Positions 22,852 through 34,307 of a stretch of DNA of 64,000 nt are shown piece by piece. Both the position numbers and the translations under genes were made by a program. The stretch comes from Tupaia tana. Taxonomy: Eukaryota > Chordata > Mammalia > Scandentia > Tupaiidae. Every line of letters begins with the position of its first letter. Within the stretch, counting starts at the first letter, position 1. Location: contig JAKSZU010000004.1 of the NCBI GenBank assembly GCA_026018925.1, positions 112,868,989-112,932,988 of the forward strand. The letters run 5' to 3'. A model generated the notes under the pieces. That model saw nothing but the letters and a program-made list of their open reading frames with translations. It had not been told where the DNA came from and ran no database searches.

Positions 22852-23272
22852 ATGGCCAAGTTAAAGGTAAAGACAGTCCGGAAATATCGATAATAACATT
22901 GAATGTTAATGGATTAAATTCTCCAATCAAGAGACACAGACTGGCTGAATGGATAAGAAAACAGAAACTCACAATCTGTTTCCTACAAGATGCATCACAT
23001 GGATAAATATATACCTAGACTAAAAGTGAAGGGCTGGCAAAAGGTATTCCATGCAAATGGGAACCCAAAAGAAGCTGGAGTTGCAAGACTAATTTCTGAC
23101 AAAATAGGTGTTAAAACCAAAACTGTTTGTAGAGACAAAGAAGGGCATTATAATGTAGTAAAAGGGCTAATCCATCAAGAAGATACAATGCTTATAAATA
23201 TCTCTGTACTTAACTCAGGAGAGCCCAAATACATGAAGGGAAGACTGCTCGATCTAAAAAGAGAGATAGACA
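22852..23272 (+). pseudogene. L1 ORF2 fragment (endonuclease N-terminus)
   Basis: ORF2 begins about 45 bp after the ORF1 stop and encodes the start of the apurinic-type endonuclease domain (ITLNVNGLNSPIKRHRLAEW). The stretch at 22,990-23,272 keeps MHHMDKYIPRLKVKGWQKVF. The copy stops at 23,272 in mid-domain, where a SINE begins. No ORF2 remainder follows. Confidence 0.8.
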
Positions 23273-23530
23273 GGACCAGCAGTTAGCATAATGGCTATGT
23301 AGCTGGGCTCCCACGTAGTTGACTGTGGTTCAAGTCCCGGACCCGGTGGCTTAAACTCACGCCGGGCACGTGTGCGTGTGTGCCCAAGATCCTGAGAGGA
23401 GACTGGAGGAGAAGGGATTGCGGCATGGCCATACCCTCTGGGGGGTGATTTCTCGCTTTCTGTCTCTCTGTCTCTCTCTGTCTGTCTGGTGAGTGCAAGT
23501 GTCCTATAGCAAAAACCTCTCCAAAAAAAA
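23273..23530 (+). repeat. SINE at the junction of two different L1-type elements
   Basis: Main-family copy. Its left side is type-B L1 ORF2 and its right side is a type-C monomer. There is no direct repeat across it, unlike most SINEs in the window. Confidence 0.8.
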
Positions 23531-23702
23531 GGCACAAATGCAGGCCTATCTCCACATGGATCCTTAACTTCAGCTGTGAAATATTGCTTTCAGAGACAAA
23601 ATGAAGATTTTTTCTGCTGAGACTTCTTCACTTATTTCCCGTGGGTAGTGTACATATCTCTTTCTTTCCATTTCTCTCTGTCTCTCTGGGTCTTTCTTAG
23701 GC

Positions 23703-23974
23703 TTTTTTTTTTTTTTTTTTTTTTTTAGAGAGAGGTTTTGGTATGGGCACGTGTGCTTGCCAGAACACCAGAGAGAAACAGAAAATGAAAAGTCAATCTT
23801 TGGGGGGATGGGGATGGCCACACCGCAATCCCTTCTCCTCCATTCTCATTTAGGGATCTTGGGCACACACGCACACTTGCCCAGTGTGAGTTTAAGCCAC
23901 TAAGTCCTGGACTCAAACCACTGTCGACTACGAGACGATCCAGCGACACAGCCATTACACCAACTGCTGGTCCC
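23703..23974 (-). repeat. SINE inside a type-C monomer
   Basis: Diverged main-family copy. It lies between two copies of a monomer part of about 65 bp, at the same monomer position as the SINE at 25,111. Confidence 0.8.
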
Positions 23975-24329
23975 AACTGCCTCACTTACTTCTACTCAGT
24001 AGTATTACCTGTCTCTTTCTCTCCATTTCTCTGTGTCTCTCTGTGTCTCCCTGAGTCTTTTAATTTTTTTTTTAAGTTAAAGTATTCTGGGCTCTCAAGC
24101 ACCTTTATTTTGTTAATAAGTGTCTCTCCCCATTTTGTTAAGGAAAGGCACAAACCCAGGCTCATCTCCATGTGGATCCTGAACTTCAGCTGTGAAATAT
24201 TGCTTTCAAAGACTTAAAATGAAGATTTTCTGCTGAGACTTCTTCCTCACAGATTTCCAGTGTGTATTGTTACCTGTCTTTTTCTCTTCATTTCTGTCTA
24301 TGTGTCTCTCTGAGTTTTTAATTTTTTAA

Positions 24330-24592
24330 TTTTTTTTTTTTGGAGAGGTTTTCGCTATAGGGCACGTGCACTCACCAGACAGACAGAGAGAGACATAGAG
24401 ACAGAGAGTGAGAAATCACCCCCCGGGGGGATGGTCACGCCGCAATCCCTTCTCCTCCAGTCTCCTCTTGGGATCTTGGGCGCACACGCACACGCACCCG
24501 GCATGAGTTTTAAGCCACTGGGTCCAGGACACGACCTCGGTCAACTACATGGGAGTCCAGTGACATAGCCATTATGCTAACTGCTGGTTCCC
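24330..24592 (-). repeat. SINE inside a type-C monomer
   Basis: Younger main-family copy at a different monomer position (the T-rich part). Flanks are low-complexity, so the duplication is unclear. Confidence 0.85.
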
Positions 24593-25110
24593 ATAATTTT
24601 TTTTAAGGTGAAGTATTCTGGGCTCTCAAGCCCCATTATTGTGTTAATAGGTGTCTCTCCCCATTTTGATTAGGAAAGGCACAAAAAGGCCCCTGTCCAC
24701 CTGAATCCTGAACTTCAGCTGTGAAATATTGCTTTCAGAGACTTAAAATGAAGCATTTCTGCTAAGACTTCTTCCTCACTTACCTAGTGAGTAGTGTTAC
24801 TTGTCTCACATTCTCCATGTTTGTGTGTTTCTCTGTCTCCCTGAGTCTTTTAATTTTTGAGTTTTTTTTTTTTTAAGTTAAGTATTCTGGGTTCCCAAGC
24901 CTCATTATAATGTTAATAGGTGTCTCTCCCTATTCTGTTTAGGAAAGGAACAAACCCAGCCCATTGCCACATGGATCCTGAATTTCAGCTGGGAATTATT
25001 GCTTTCAGAGACTTAAAGATTTTTCTGTTGAGACTTATTCTTCACTTATTTCCAGTGGGCAGTGTACATGTCTCTTTCTATCCATTTCTCTCTATATCTC
25101 CCTTAGTCTT

Positions 25111-25368
25111 TTATTTATTTATTTATTTTGAGAGGTTTTTGCTGTAGGGTGTGTGCACTCACCAGAAAGACAGAGAAACAGAAAGTGAGAAGTCACCCTT
25201 CAGGGTGGATGGCCACACTGCTATCCCTTCTTCTCCATTCTCCTTTCAGGATTTTGTTCACGCACGCACAAGTGTCCAGCATGAGTTAAGCCACCGGGTC
25301 CAGGACTCGAACCATGGTCGACTACATGGGAATCCATAACCATAGCCAGTACTCCAACTGCTGGTTCC
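25111..25368 (-). repeat. SINE inside a type-C monomer
   Basis: Main-family copy at the equivalent site to the one at 23,703, again bracketed by the duplicated 65-bp monomer part. Confidence 0.8.
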
Positions 25369-26165
25369 AACTACCTCACTTATTTCTAGTGGGTAATATT
25401 ACCTGTCTCTTTCTCTCCATTTCTTCCTGTCTCCTTGTGTCTCCATGATTTAAAAAAATATTTTAAGGTAAAATATTCCGGGCTCTCAAACCTCTTTATT
25501 GTGTTAATAGGTGCCTCTCCCCATTCTGTTTAGGAAAGGCACCAACCCAGGCCCATCTCCACATGGATCCTGAACTTCAGCTGTGAAATATTGATTTCAG
25601 AGACTTAAAATGAAGATTTTCTGCTGAGACCTCTTCCTCGCTTACTTCTGGTGGGTAGCGTTATCTGTCTTTTTCTTCATTCCTTTCTGTCTCTCTGTGT
25701 CTCCTTGAGCCTGTTAATTTTTTAATGTTTTTTTAAGGTAAAATATTCTAGGCTCTCAAGGCCCTTTATTGTGTTGAGAGCTGCATCTTTCTATTCTGTA
25801 TAGGTGAGGCACAAATCCAGGTCCATCTCCACATCGATCCTGAATTTCAGCTTTGAAATATTGCTTTCAGAGATTAAAATGAAGACTTTTTGCTGAGACT
25901 TCTTCCTCACTTATTTCTAGTGATTAGTGTTACCTCTCTCTTTCTCTCCATTACTCTCTGTATCTCTGTGTCTACCTGAGTCTTTTCATTTTTTAACTTT
26001 ATTTTTAAGGTAAAATATTCCAGGCTGTCAAGCCCCTTTATTATGCTAATAGGTGCCTCTCCCCATTCTGTTTAGAAAAGGTAGAAATCCAGGTCCATCT
26101 CCACATGGATCCTGAACTTCAGCTGTGAAATAGACTTTCAGAGACAAAATAATTATTTTCTGCTG

Positions 26166-27150
26166 AGACTTCTTCCTTACTTATTTCTAGTAGTTTTCAA
26201 TTTTTACTTTTTAAAATTGGAATCTATTGTTTTTTGTTATCCTTTTTTTCTTTTCCTTTTATATTTTTTTATCTTTTTTTCTCTAATTCTTTTTCTTTTT
26301 CTTTACTCTTTGGCTTTTCAGCTCCTACACAGTAACTGTCTAGATATGTCTAAGGGAACAGGATCTAATCTTCCAAATACTATTAGGTCAGAATATTTCT
26401 CTATTTTCACTGATTCTGATGCACGAGAGTGAAAACAGAATGGAAAAGAGATTGCAGATCACCTCCTCCTGCATGCCTCTCAACACTCAGATTTAACTTG
26501 AGGAATTGGAAGAAATGCACCATCCATCAGATGAGTAGATTTCATCACAGTGTCACAAGAACTATGGAAAAACAAGAAAATTCCTCTCTTCCAGGGAAAA
26601 ATAATAACTCCTCTTCATCCTCAGACAGTATGATGAAATTAATAGAAATGTCACAAAAGAATTAAAAATTTTTATTGTGACAAAGCTCATAGAGTTTGAA
26701 GAGAAGCGAGAAAATGAACTGCCAAATAGGCAGGGGAAAGGAGCTGACTAGCTTCAGGTGGGGGGGGGGGGGATTCTTGCAAGATCTAAAAGAGGAAATT
26801 CACACTATAAAAAAGAATCTGCACTCTATGACTGAAACTAATTGTCTAAAGGATATAGAAATGCAGTATATAGATGTAAATACCAGATATAGTGTGTGTG
26901 AAAGAGGAGGGTCTGAGGAAGGACATTTGGGAGAGGGACAGGGAGGAAAAGCATCAATGGCACAAAGAGGTGTGGTATTATCTGTTGAAGATGTTTTGTG
27001 GTTTTATCGAGGGTGCTGGGAAGAGGTGTTCACCTGTTGAAATATCCATTTTGTAAGACAAATAATAATGTGATTGAATGTATGGAAGAAAATGAAATGA
27101 AAAAATATAAATAAATAAATAAATAAATAAATAAAGGTTAAGTGAGAAAA
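26166..27150 (+). mobile_element. Internally deleted L1/HAL1-like body: ORF1 start joined to an L1 3' UTR
   Basis: A T-rich linker leads to an ATG at 26,564 opening MEKQENSSLPGKNNNSSSSS, homologous to the HAL1-like ORF1 start at 43,537. The frame ends at 26,663-26,665. After a 14-G run at 26,760 and a leftover ILQDLKEEIHTIKK segment, the sequence jumps near 26,820 to ctgcactctatgactgaaac. That word is the end of ORF2/3' UTR of the autonomous L1 (39,142 onward). The tail is (AAAT)n at 27,110-27,137. The coiled-coil end, RRM, C-terminal domain and all of ORF2 are missing. Confidence 0.75.
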
Positions 27151-27204
27151 AAAAGAAGCAGCAGCGATTGATTTTGAATGCTCTCAGTTCTGTTTGCATT
27201 GATT

Positions 27205-27512
27205 ATTTTTTCAGTAACTATGGCTGCGTAACAAGCCATTCTAAAATGAGTGGTTTATGATCATTTATTTTTCTTTTGATCACATAGTAGTCCATTTTGG
27301 GAAGTCTTCTGGTCTCCCCTTCTGTCTGTAGTCAGCTGTGAGTCAACTGAAGGTGCTCTGCTGAGTTCTTCCACATTTGGAGGCTTTCTGGCTGTAGGCC
27401 AGGTATCCATTTTTGGACCAACTGGGCTCTGCTCCACATGGCATCTTATCTTGCAGCAGGGTAGCCTGGACTTGTTCTCCTGTCGGAGTTACAAGAGCAA
27501 ATTCTGAATTCT
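27205..27512 (+). repeat. Ancient repeat, possibly hAT-Charlie/MER type
   Basis: Contains gtaactatggctgcgtaacaagcc and later ctccacatggcatcttatcttgcag, words that recall a mammalian-wide MER DNA-transposon family. Family assignment is uncertain. Confidence 0.35.
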
Positions 27513-27523
27513 ATCATGCTCCA

Positions 27524-27568
27524 TTGTCTGTGTGTGTGTGTGTGCGTGTGCGTGTGTGTGTGTGTGTG

Positions 27569-27643
<75 letters not shown>

Positions 27644-27660
27644 GTATATATATATATATT
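27524..27660. repeat. (TG)n(TA)n microsatellite
   Basis: Alternating TG run followed by a long TA run with a few interruptions. Confidence 0.95.
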
Positions 27661-27698
27661 GCCGTTGGCTGGTTTGTTTTAAAATTGTATTTGTTTAA

Positions 27699-27946
27699 GG
27701 ATCAGCAGTGGCATAATGATTACACTGCTGGATTCCCACATAGCCAACTGTAGTTTCAGTCACGGATTCAGCAGCTTGAAACTCACACCAGGTTCATGTG
27801 TGTGCATGCCCAAAAGCAGGAGAGGAGAATGGAGAGGGGATTGTAGTGTGGCCATTCCACTGGGGGTGATTTCTCACTTTCTGTTTCTCTGTCTCTCTCT
27901 GTTTCTTCAGGAGTGCATATGCCCTATAGCAAAAATCTCTCTAAAA
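27699..27946 (+). repeat. SINE, main family
   Basis: Starts ggatcagcagtggcataatg; older copy with a weak tail. Confidence 0.8.
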
Positions 27947-27951
27947 GTTAT

Positions 27952-28512
27952 TTTTTACATATAATCATTGTACACTTTTACAACATGCAATATGGTTTTC
28001 AAAGCATGTATGGAGTGCATTTCAATCAAGTCAAAGGTATTACCATATATATTATTTTCAACAAATAACTTTACATTTTTGTATTTGTTAAATGCCCCAC
28101 CCCAAGATCTTCTCTTCCACCCCATACTATCCACCCTCTCCCATACTGTTTCTGGGATCTGTACTTGCTCTGCCTGCAATTATATCTTTTAATATTTCAA
28201 TTTCTGCCATCAAGTGTAGACATTTGGTATACATTTAGGGGGAAAGCAGTGTTTGTCTTTCATAGTCTGGCCTGCTTCTTTTAACATTGGGTGTTCTATG
28301 TTCATTCACTTTGTATCAGATGACAGGGTCTCATTGTTTTTTATTTTATTTTCATTGTTCTTGTTTTTTTTTTTTTTTATGGCTGAGTAGTGTTCCATGG
28401 TGTATATGTGCCACATTCTTTTCTTTCCAGTAATCCATTCTTGGGCATTTGGTTTGAATCCATTTCTTAACAATTGTGAATAATGCTGTAATAAACATGG
28501 ATATGCAAGTGT
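27952..28512 (-). mobile_element. L1 3' end, minus strand
   Basis: Antisense 3' UTR followed by the antisense ORF2 C-terminal block (atggctgagtagtgttccatggtgtatatgtgccacat). Its inner end, gaataatgctgtaataaacatgg, lies next to an A-run and a HAL1-like fragment in the opposite orientation. Confidence 0.75.
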
Positions 28513-28524
28513 AAAAAAAAAAAG

Positions 28525-29870
28525 AATAAAATAGACCTGTTAGAGATGAAGACTATAATACAGGAGGTCAAAACCTCCCTTGAAAGTATTCAAAGCAGAA
28601 TAGATCATACCAAAAATCAAATCTCAGATGTCGAAGATAGAATTGCTAGCCTAGAAAAATCCACCACAAAGACTGATAAAATTACCCAAAAATGAGAATA
28701 GTATCTGAGAAATACTAGATACCATCAAATGTACAAACATCCAGATAACTGGTATCCCAGAAGATGAAGAGTCCCACATGGCACTGGCAATCTATTCCAT
28801 TAAATCCTGCAAGAAAACTCGGAACCTAGAGAGGCATTCAAAGATCCAGTCCAAGAAATACAAAGGACCCCAATAGAATCAACCCAAGAATATCTTCTCC
28901 AAGACACATTATAGCCAGATTGAGCAAAACCACAGACAAAGACAACGTACTAAAATTGTCAAGAGAGAAATGTCAAGTTATCTACAAAGGATATCCTATC
29001 AGGCTGACAACAGATCTCTCATCAGAAACAATGCAAGCGAGGAAAGAATGAGAAAATATATTCAAAATGTTAAGGGAAAAGCAATTGCAACCAAGAATAC
29101 TGTACCTGGCAAGATTATCTTTCATATGGGAAGAAAAGACAATAATATTCTTAGGTAAACAAAACCTGAAAGAATTTACCAATACCAGACCAGATCAAGA
29201 AGTTCTCAAGGGAGTGCTGTACCAGGAAAATTACAGTAACACAGAAATAAGAGTTCAAAAAGTAAGAAAATGGCCAACTTAATCGTGGGGACAAATCTGG
29301 AGTTAAATATTATATCCCAGAATTTAATTGAGAAAATCAAGGCACAACAGAAGATAGATTAAGTACATGAGACTGAACTGGTGAAATAGCATTTTATGAC
29401 TTTTGACTAAAACATTGCTGATTTTCTTCTCCAGTTTTAAGGATTTTTGTCTTGTTTTGAGCTGCCTATAGGTTCATGTACCTACTATTTGAACAGAATC
29501 CCAACCTGTTTCCTGGATTTAAGTTTTAAGCATATTTCCTTAGCATTTCTTTGATTTATTAAAGCTAAATCTGCTGTTCTTGAAATTAAAAATATAGTAA
29601 AAAAATACATAATTAGTGACTGTAGTAAACGATATTGTATCAGGTAGGTGCTACCTTATAGTATATTCATTCTACTCAGAGTTTCATGCCTAAAGTCAAA
29701 CATGTATTCATAGATATGTTTATATCAGCAGCATAGATATGTATATATCAGCAGAGCTTGCTATTGAAAGTAGTTAGATTATTTAAGAAATTTTGTGAAT
29801 CAATAAAATGTGGGGCAAATAGGAATGAAAAGTAACTATGGACACATGAGAAATTGTGAAGAGAGAAATT
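28525..29870 (+). mobile_element. HAL1-like element, 5'-truncated (ORF1 remnant and 3' UTR)
   Basis: Homologous to the element at 43.05-45.07 kb from about residue 100 of its ORF1 onward, with several stops (for example at 28,695). The ORF1 end lies near 29,233. The 3' UTR then runs to about 29,870, with no ORF2. It is longer than in the 43-kb copy: it has about 100 bp extra near 29,375-29,465 and a further segment at 29,590-29,755. Both extras also occur in the minus-strand copy at 57.3-58.0 kb. Confidence 0.75.
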
Positions 29871-29879
29871 GTGAAGCCC

Positions 29880-31004
29880 AATTCAAACCCATTTAAAGCT
29901 GTGTGAGTGATTTGCCTTCCCACCAAAGGTAGATATGCCAGCTGTTTTTTTGTTGTTGTTGTTGCTGTCTCATTTTGTTTTTTAAGCTGGACTCCCTCCG
30001 CAACATAAACAGCTCCTTGTAGAGTCTGCAGTGTGTCCCTGGCAGGACAGATTAGACACCGCTGCCTCTCAGATCCTAAACCAGGTTTGCTGCTACAAAG
30101 TCTGCACTAAACGTAGACATATTTTCCAGTCACAGGCATTTCCTCTTCTATGCTCATAACTGCAGCATATCTGGATGAGAAGTTTTTTTCTGTTCCTGTC
30201 TCTAAATAGGGTATTTGAAAGACAGTTCAGTCTCATATGGTCCATCTGTCAGAATAAAGAACCAAATTATTAGGTACAGTCTGTGTATACACAGTATTGA
30301 CAAATGATAATTAAAGGCTCGGGTTTGCAGAAACATGTAGACATCATTGAGGAAGTTAGTTTTTAGCCAAGTTTCAGAGGTTATAACGAGTATTTATTGA
30401 TGGGTGAACTATGGAATCCTAAGAGCTAAAATGGATCTTAGAAACCCACCTAAGCCTGTGTTTTTGCCATCAAGAAAAAGGTGGCCTTAACGACTTACAA
30501 AATATCAGAGACAATAATGATGCATGAGTAAAAATGAAAACTCCATTTGTAAGCATATATTTGATGTCATAATTTTATGTAATAAAACAATACCATTTTA
30601 GTTGTGTGGTCTTCGCAGGTCTTATGATTTTTCTGGTTTGCATCTATGCAGTTTATTAGGTCTTCAAAATTTTTACTTTTCAACTGGTATAAGTGAAAGT
30701 GACATTGATCATTCTTGGAAAATGTAAGATTGCAAACAATTTTGTTTTTGGAGGAATATATTTAGTTTGTTAAATAAAAAGGTTTTTTAGAGTGGTACTT
30801 TTCACATTACAAAAATAAACCAAGATGAAGAAAAGGTCACTGGAAAATGATGGAAAAAGGATCTGTAGACTTGCTTTAGTATTTCAAATAGCCAACAATG
30901 CATGTCAAAAAAATGAATGCAAGATCACAACAGTCCTATATTTACTTTGTATTTGGAGAAGATAGTGAAATAAATGACCACATTCTATTTTCTCTCAATT
31001 GCTA
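29880..31004 (-). pseudogene. Probable 3' UTR of the INTS6 retrocopy
   Basis: AT-rich sequence directly downstream (minus strand) of the INTS6 stop region, containing no recognised repeat. I infer it is retrocopied 3' UTR from position only. The 3' boundary is not resolved: an A-rich stretch (T-rich on plus) at 29,946-29,990 could be the tail, but no matching target-site duplication was found at the other end. Confidence 0.45.
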
Positions 31005-31684
31005 TTAAATATGGTTGATCTGATTGGCTCTTCAATGAATTACATCCAAGAAGTTCTCCAGTTGTTCTATTAGCATTTGTTTTTTAAACCTTGATGCTTC
31101 TTTAATGACATTTTGTAAAAATATTAGTCTTGTTTGTAAACTGCCTTGCACATGCTTCAGTAAAGTGAAGATTCTTTCATATTTTCTTCCTGGCTTTTGT
31201 ATCTCTTCATTATTTGTGCCTTTAGTTCAGTATTGACCTCTTCATGGCTTCTACAATGCATCCATTCCTTTCCTTTATTGAGTGAGGATGCTGGTATAGT
31301 CTCTTCAGCACACTGTTCTTTATCTCTTGGCCCTTCATGATTTTATAAAAATCCACCAATATTGAGGTCATTAGTTCCTAAATGGTCATGACCAAGAGCC
31401 TCTGTGTGATTTGTTGGTCGTTCCAATAAATTGGCTGGAGAAGATGTTGAAAATTCAGTGTCCATAGAATTTGGTGTGATTTCTGATGAAAGTTGGTCTG
31501 CAACATGATTTTCAACTACGTCATCTACTATTGAATCGTTAGTGGCTTCTGAAATTTTATGAAGAAGAAGGGGCTTAATAAGATCTGGCTGTGCTTGAGT
31601 CATAGGTGTAGGTGGTCCTTTTCCTGCAATATGATTGTTTACAACAGGATTCTACTGTCTGCCTCTTAAGAGTAGAGACATACA
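31005..31684 (-). pseudogene. INTS6P: INTS6 processed pseudogene, C-terminal part
   Basis: Continues the INTS6 retrocopy on the far side of the L1. Translation in pieces gives the region after GIPKRRRCMS, through TQAQPDLIKP and TNHTEALGHDHLGTNDL, to EQLENFLDVIH near the C-terminus. Breaks are a TAG at 31,652-31,654, a TAA at 31,343-31,345, later frameshifts, and a stop within the last residues (31,005-31,007). There are no introns, although the parent gene is split into many exons, so it is a retrocopy. The first 17 bases at the high-coordinate end belong to the L1 target-site duplication. Confidence 0.9.
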
Positions 31685-33940
31685 CCGAATACCTAGCTCT
31701 GCTATTCTCTCCAGATTTTCCGTGCCTGCCAGAAGGCGAGAGGCCCTCCTACAAGCCTCTGGCCAGCATGGGATACTGAGGGAGGGTGACCTCTGACCCC
31801 CACCACACTTCCAGACTCCAAGACCTCAGTCTTGACCTTCCAGGTAGGTAGATAGGATCTCCCTGCAGCGGCTTTTTTTTGGAAACCCCTCCATTCTCTT
31901 CTTAATACCTAGCTCTGCTTCTCTCTCCAGACTTTCCGTGCCTGCCAGCAGGCGAAAGGCCCTCCTAGAAGTCTCTGGCCAGCAAGGGATACTGAGGGAG
32001 GGTCACCTCTGACCCTGACCCCACTTCCAGACTCTCAGACCCCAGACTCCACCTTCTAGTAGGTAGAGAGGATCTCCCTGCAGCGGCTTTTTTTGGGAAA
32101 CCCCTCCATTCTCTTGTTAATATCTAGCTCTGCTTCTCTCTCCAGACTCTCCGTGCCAGCCAGCAGGCGAAAGGCCCTCCTACAAGCCTCTGGCCAACAA
32201 GGGATATTGAGGGAGGGTAACCTCTGACCCCCACCACACTTCCAGACTCCAAGACCTCAGACTCCACTTTCCAGGTAGGTAGATAGGATCTCCCTGCAGC
32301 AGCTTTTTTTTTGGAAACCCCTCCATTCTCTTCTTAATACCTAGCTCTGCTTCTCTCTCCACACTTTCCGTGTCTGCCAGCAGGCAAAAGGCCCTCCTAG
32401 AAGTCTCTGGCCAGCAAGGGAAACTGAGGGAGGGTCACTTCTGATCCCCATCCCCCTCTCAGACTTCCAGACCCCAGACTCCACCTTATAGGTAGGTTGA
32501 TAGGATCTTTTTGCAATGGCTTTTTTTTTTTTTGAAACCCCTGCATTCTCTTGTTAATACCTAGCTCTGCTTCTCTCTCCAGACTTTCCTTGCCTGCCAG
32601 TAGGCAAAAGGCCCTCCTACAAACCTCTGGCCAGGAGGCATACTGAGGAAGGGTCACCTCTGACCCCCACCCCACTTCCAAACTCCCAGATGCCAGAATC
32701 CACCATCTTTGTAGGTAGATAGGATATCCCTCCAGTGGCTTTTTTTGGAAACCCCTCCTTTCTCTTGTTAATACCTAGCTCTGCTTCTCTCTCCTGATTT
32801 TCCGTGCCAGCCAGCAGGTGAAAACCCCTCCTACAAGCCTCTGGCCAGCAAGGGATACTGAGGGAGAGTCACCTCTGACTCCGACCCCACTTCCAGACTC
32901 CCAGACGCCAGACTCCACCTTCTAGGTAGGTAGAGAGGATCTCTTTGCAGGGGCTTTTTTTGGGAAACCCCTCCATTCTCTTGTTAATACCTAGCTCTGC
33001 TTCTCTCTCTAGACTCTCCGTGTCTGCCAGCAGGTAAAAGGCCCTCCTACAAGCCTCTGGCCAACAAGGGATATTGAGGGAGGGTCACTTCTGACCCCCA
33101 CCACACTTCCAGACCCCCAGACCCCAGACTCCACCTTCTAGGTAGGTACATAAGATCTCCCTGCAGCAGCTTTTTATTGGAAACCCCTCCATTCTCTTGT
33201 TAATACCTAGCTCTGCTTCTCTCTCCAGACTTTCTGTGCCTGCCAGCAGGCAAAAGGCCCTCCTAGAAGCCTCTGGCCAGCAAGGGATACTGAGGGAGGT
33301 TCACCTCTGACCTACACCCCACTTCCAGACTCCCAGTCCCCAGACTGTATGTAGATAGGATCTCCTTGCAGTGGTTTTTTTTTTTTTTTTTTTTTGAAAT
33401 CCCTGCATTCTCTTGTTAATACCTAGCTCTGCTTTTCTCTCCAGACTTTTCTTGCCTTCCAGCAGACAAAAGGCCCTCCTACAAGCCTCTGGCCAGCAAG
33501 GGATATGTAGAGAGGGTCACCTCTGACCCCCACCCCACTTCCAGACTCCCAGACCCCAGACTCCACCTTCTAGGTAGGTAGATAGGATCTCCCTGCAATG
33601 GCTTTTTTTTTTTGGAAACCCCTCCATTCTCTTGTTAATACCTAGCTCTGCTTCTCTCTCCAGACTTTCAGGCATGCCATCAGGCGAAAGGCCCTCCTAC
33701 AAGCCTCTGGCCAGCAAGGGATACTGAGGGAGGGTCACCTCTGACCCCCCACCCCACTTTCAGACTCCCAGACTCCAGACTCCACCTTCTATGTAGGTAG
33801 ATAGGATCTCCCTGCAGTGTCTTTTTTTTTTTTTTCAACCCCTCCATTCTCTTGTTAATACCTAGCTCTGCTTCTCTCTCCAGACTTTGTGTACTGGCCG
33901 GCAGGCGAAAGGCCCTCCCACTAGCCTCTGGCGAAATCGC
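31685..33940 (+). promoter_or_regulatory. Type-A L1 monomers (about 10 x 216 bp)
   Basis: The word taatacctagctctgctt recurs about every 216 bp from 31,689 to 33,854. Each unit also carries ctggccagcaagggatactg, a gacccccaccccacttccag block, ccaccttctaggtaggtag and a T-run of 7-19. Units differ by a few percent to over ten percent by eye. The last unit stops near 33,922, at ctctggcgaaatcgcgcgcc, where the linker starts. By analogy with mouse L1 monomers this is the promoter; activity is inferred. Confidence 0.85.
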
Positions 33941-34307
33941 GCGCCATGCTAATGCGCGGCTCGCTACTTTTTCTTTATTTTTCTCTGTTGTTTTTCTTTT
34001 CATTTCATATTGTCCTTGCCTCCTCCTCTTTTACCCTGCCAGACAGACTAGACAGGTCTAGTGTCATATATTTGAAATTTCCTAGTAAGGTAAGTGTCTC
34101 TGGGATCCTACCTAGTACTGTTCCACCTGTGAAAAAGAGATACTGCTTGTTAGACACTTCAGTAGAGTTCCCCTCCTGAGAGCACAGTGGTAAAAACAAC
34201 AGAAGAGAGACTTCAGCAAACATCTATTCCCATCAAAAAGAAAGACTCTTACTCCTAGTGGGAGAAACGTTCTCTCAAGAGGTCTTTAAAAGGGAATTAA
34301 TCTTCCA
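33941..34307 (+). other. Non-monomeric 5'UTR linker of the type-A L1
   Basis: Begins near the CpG-rich gcgcgccatgctaatgcgcgg and ends at the ORF1 ATG. Homologous to 20,966-21,333 although the two L1s carry different monomers. Confidence 0.75.

Larger units (their letters stand above)
23531..26165 (+). promoter_or_regulatory. Type-C monomer array (about 7 x 271 bp) with three SINEs
   Basis: Units begin ggcacaaacccaggcccatc at 23,531, 24,145, 24,676, 24,947, 25,538, 25,808 and 26,079. After SINEs are removed the spacing is 270-274 bp, except for two copies with an extra 65 bp or so. Each unit carries ccacatggatcctgaacttcag, gaagattttctgctgagacttc and a ctctccatttctctctgtctc tract. It leads into an ORF1 start at 26,564, so it sits where an L1 promoter would be. 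It is unrelated by eye to types A and B, but its first half resembles the 125-bp repeats of the HAL1-like element at 43.05 kb. Confidence 0.8.

Noticed and set aside
27516..27753. Open frames with CVCV and YIYI repeats
   Set aside because: Translation of a TG/TA microsatellite.
29883..29990. The 3' tail and target-site duplication of the INTS6 retrocopy
   Set aside because: A T-rich stretch is present, but no matching repeat was found near 41,930, so the ends stay open.
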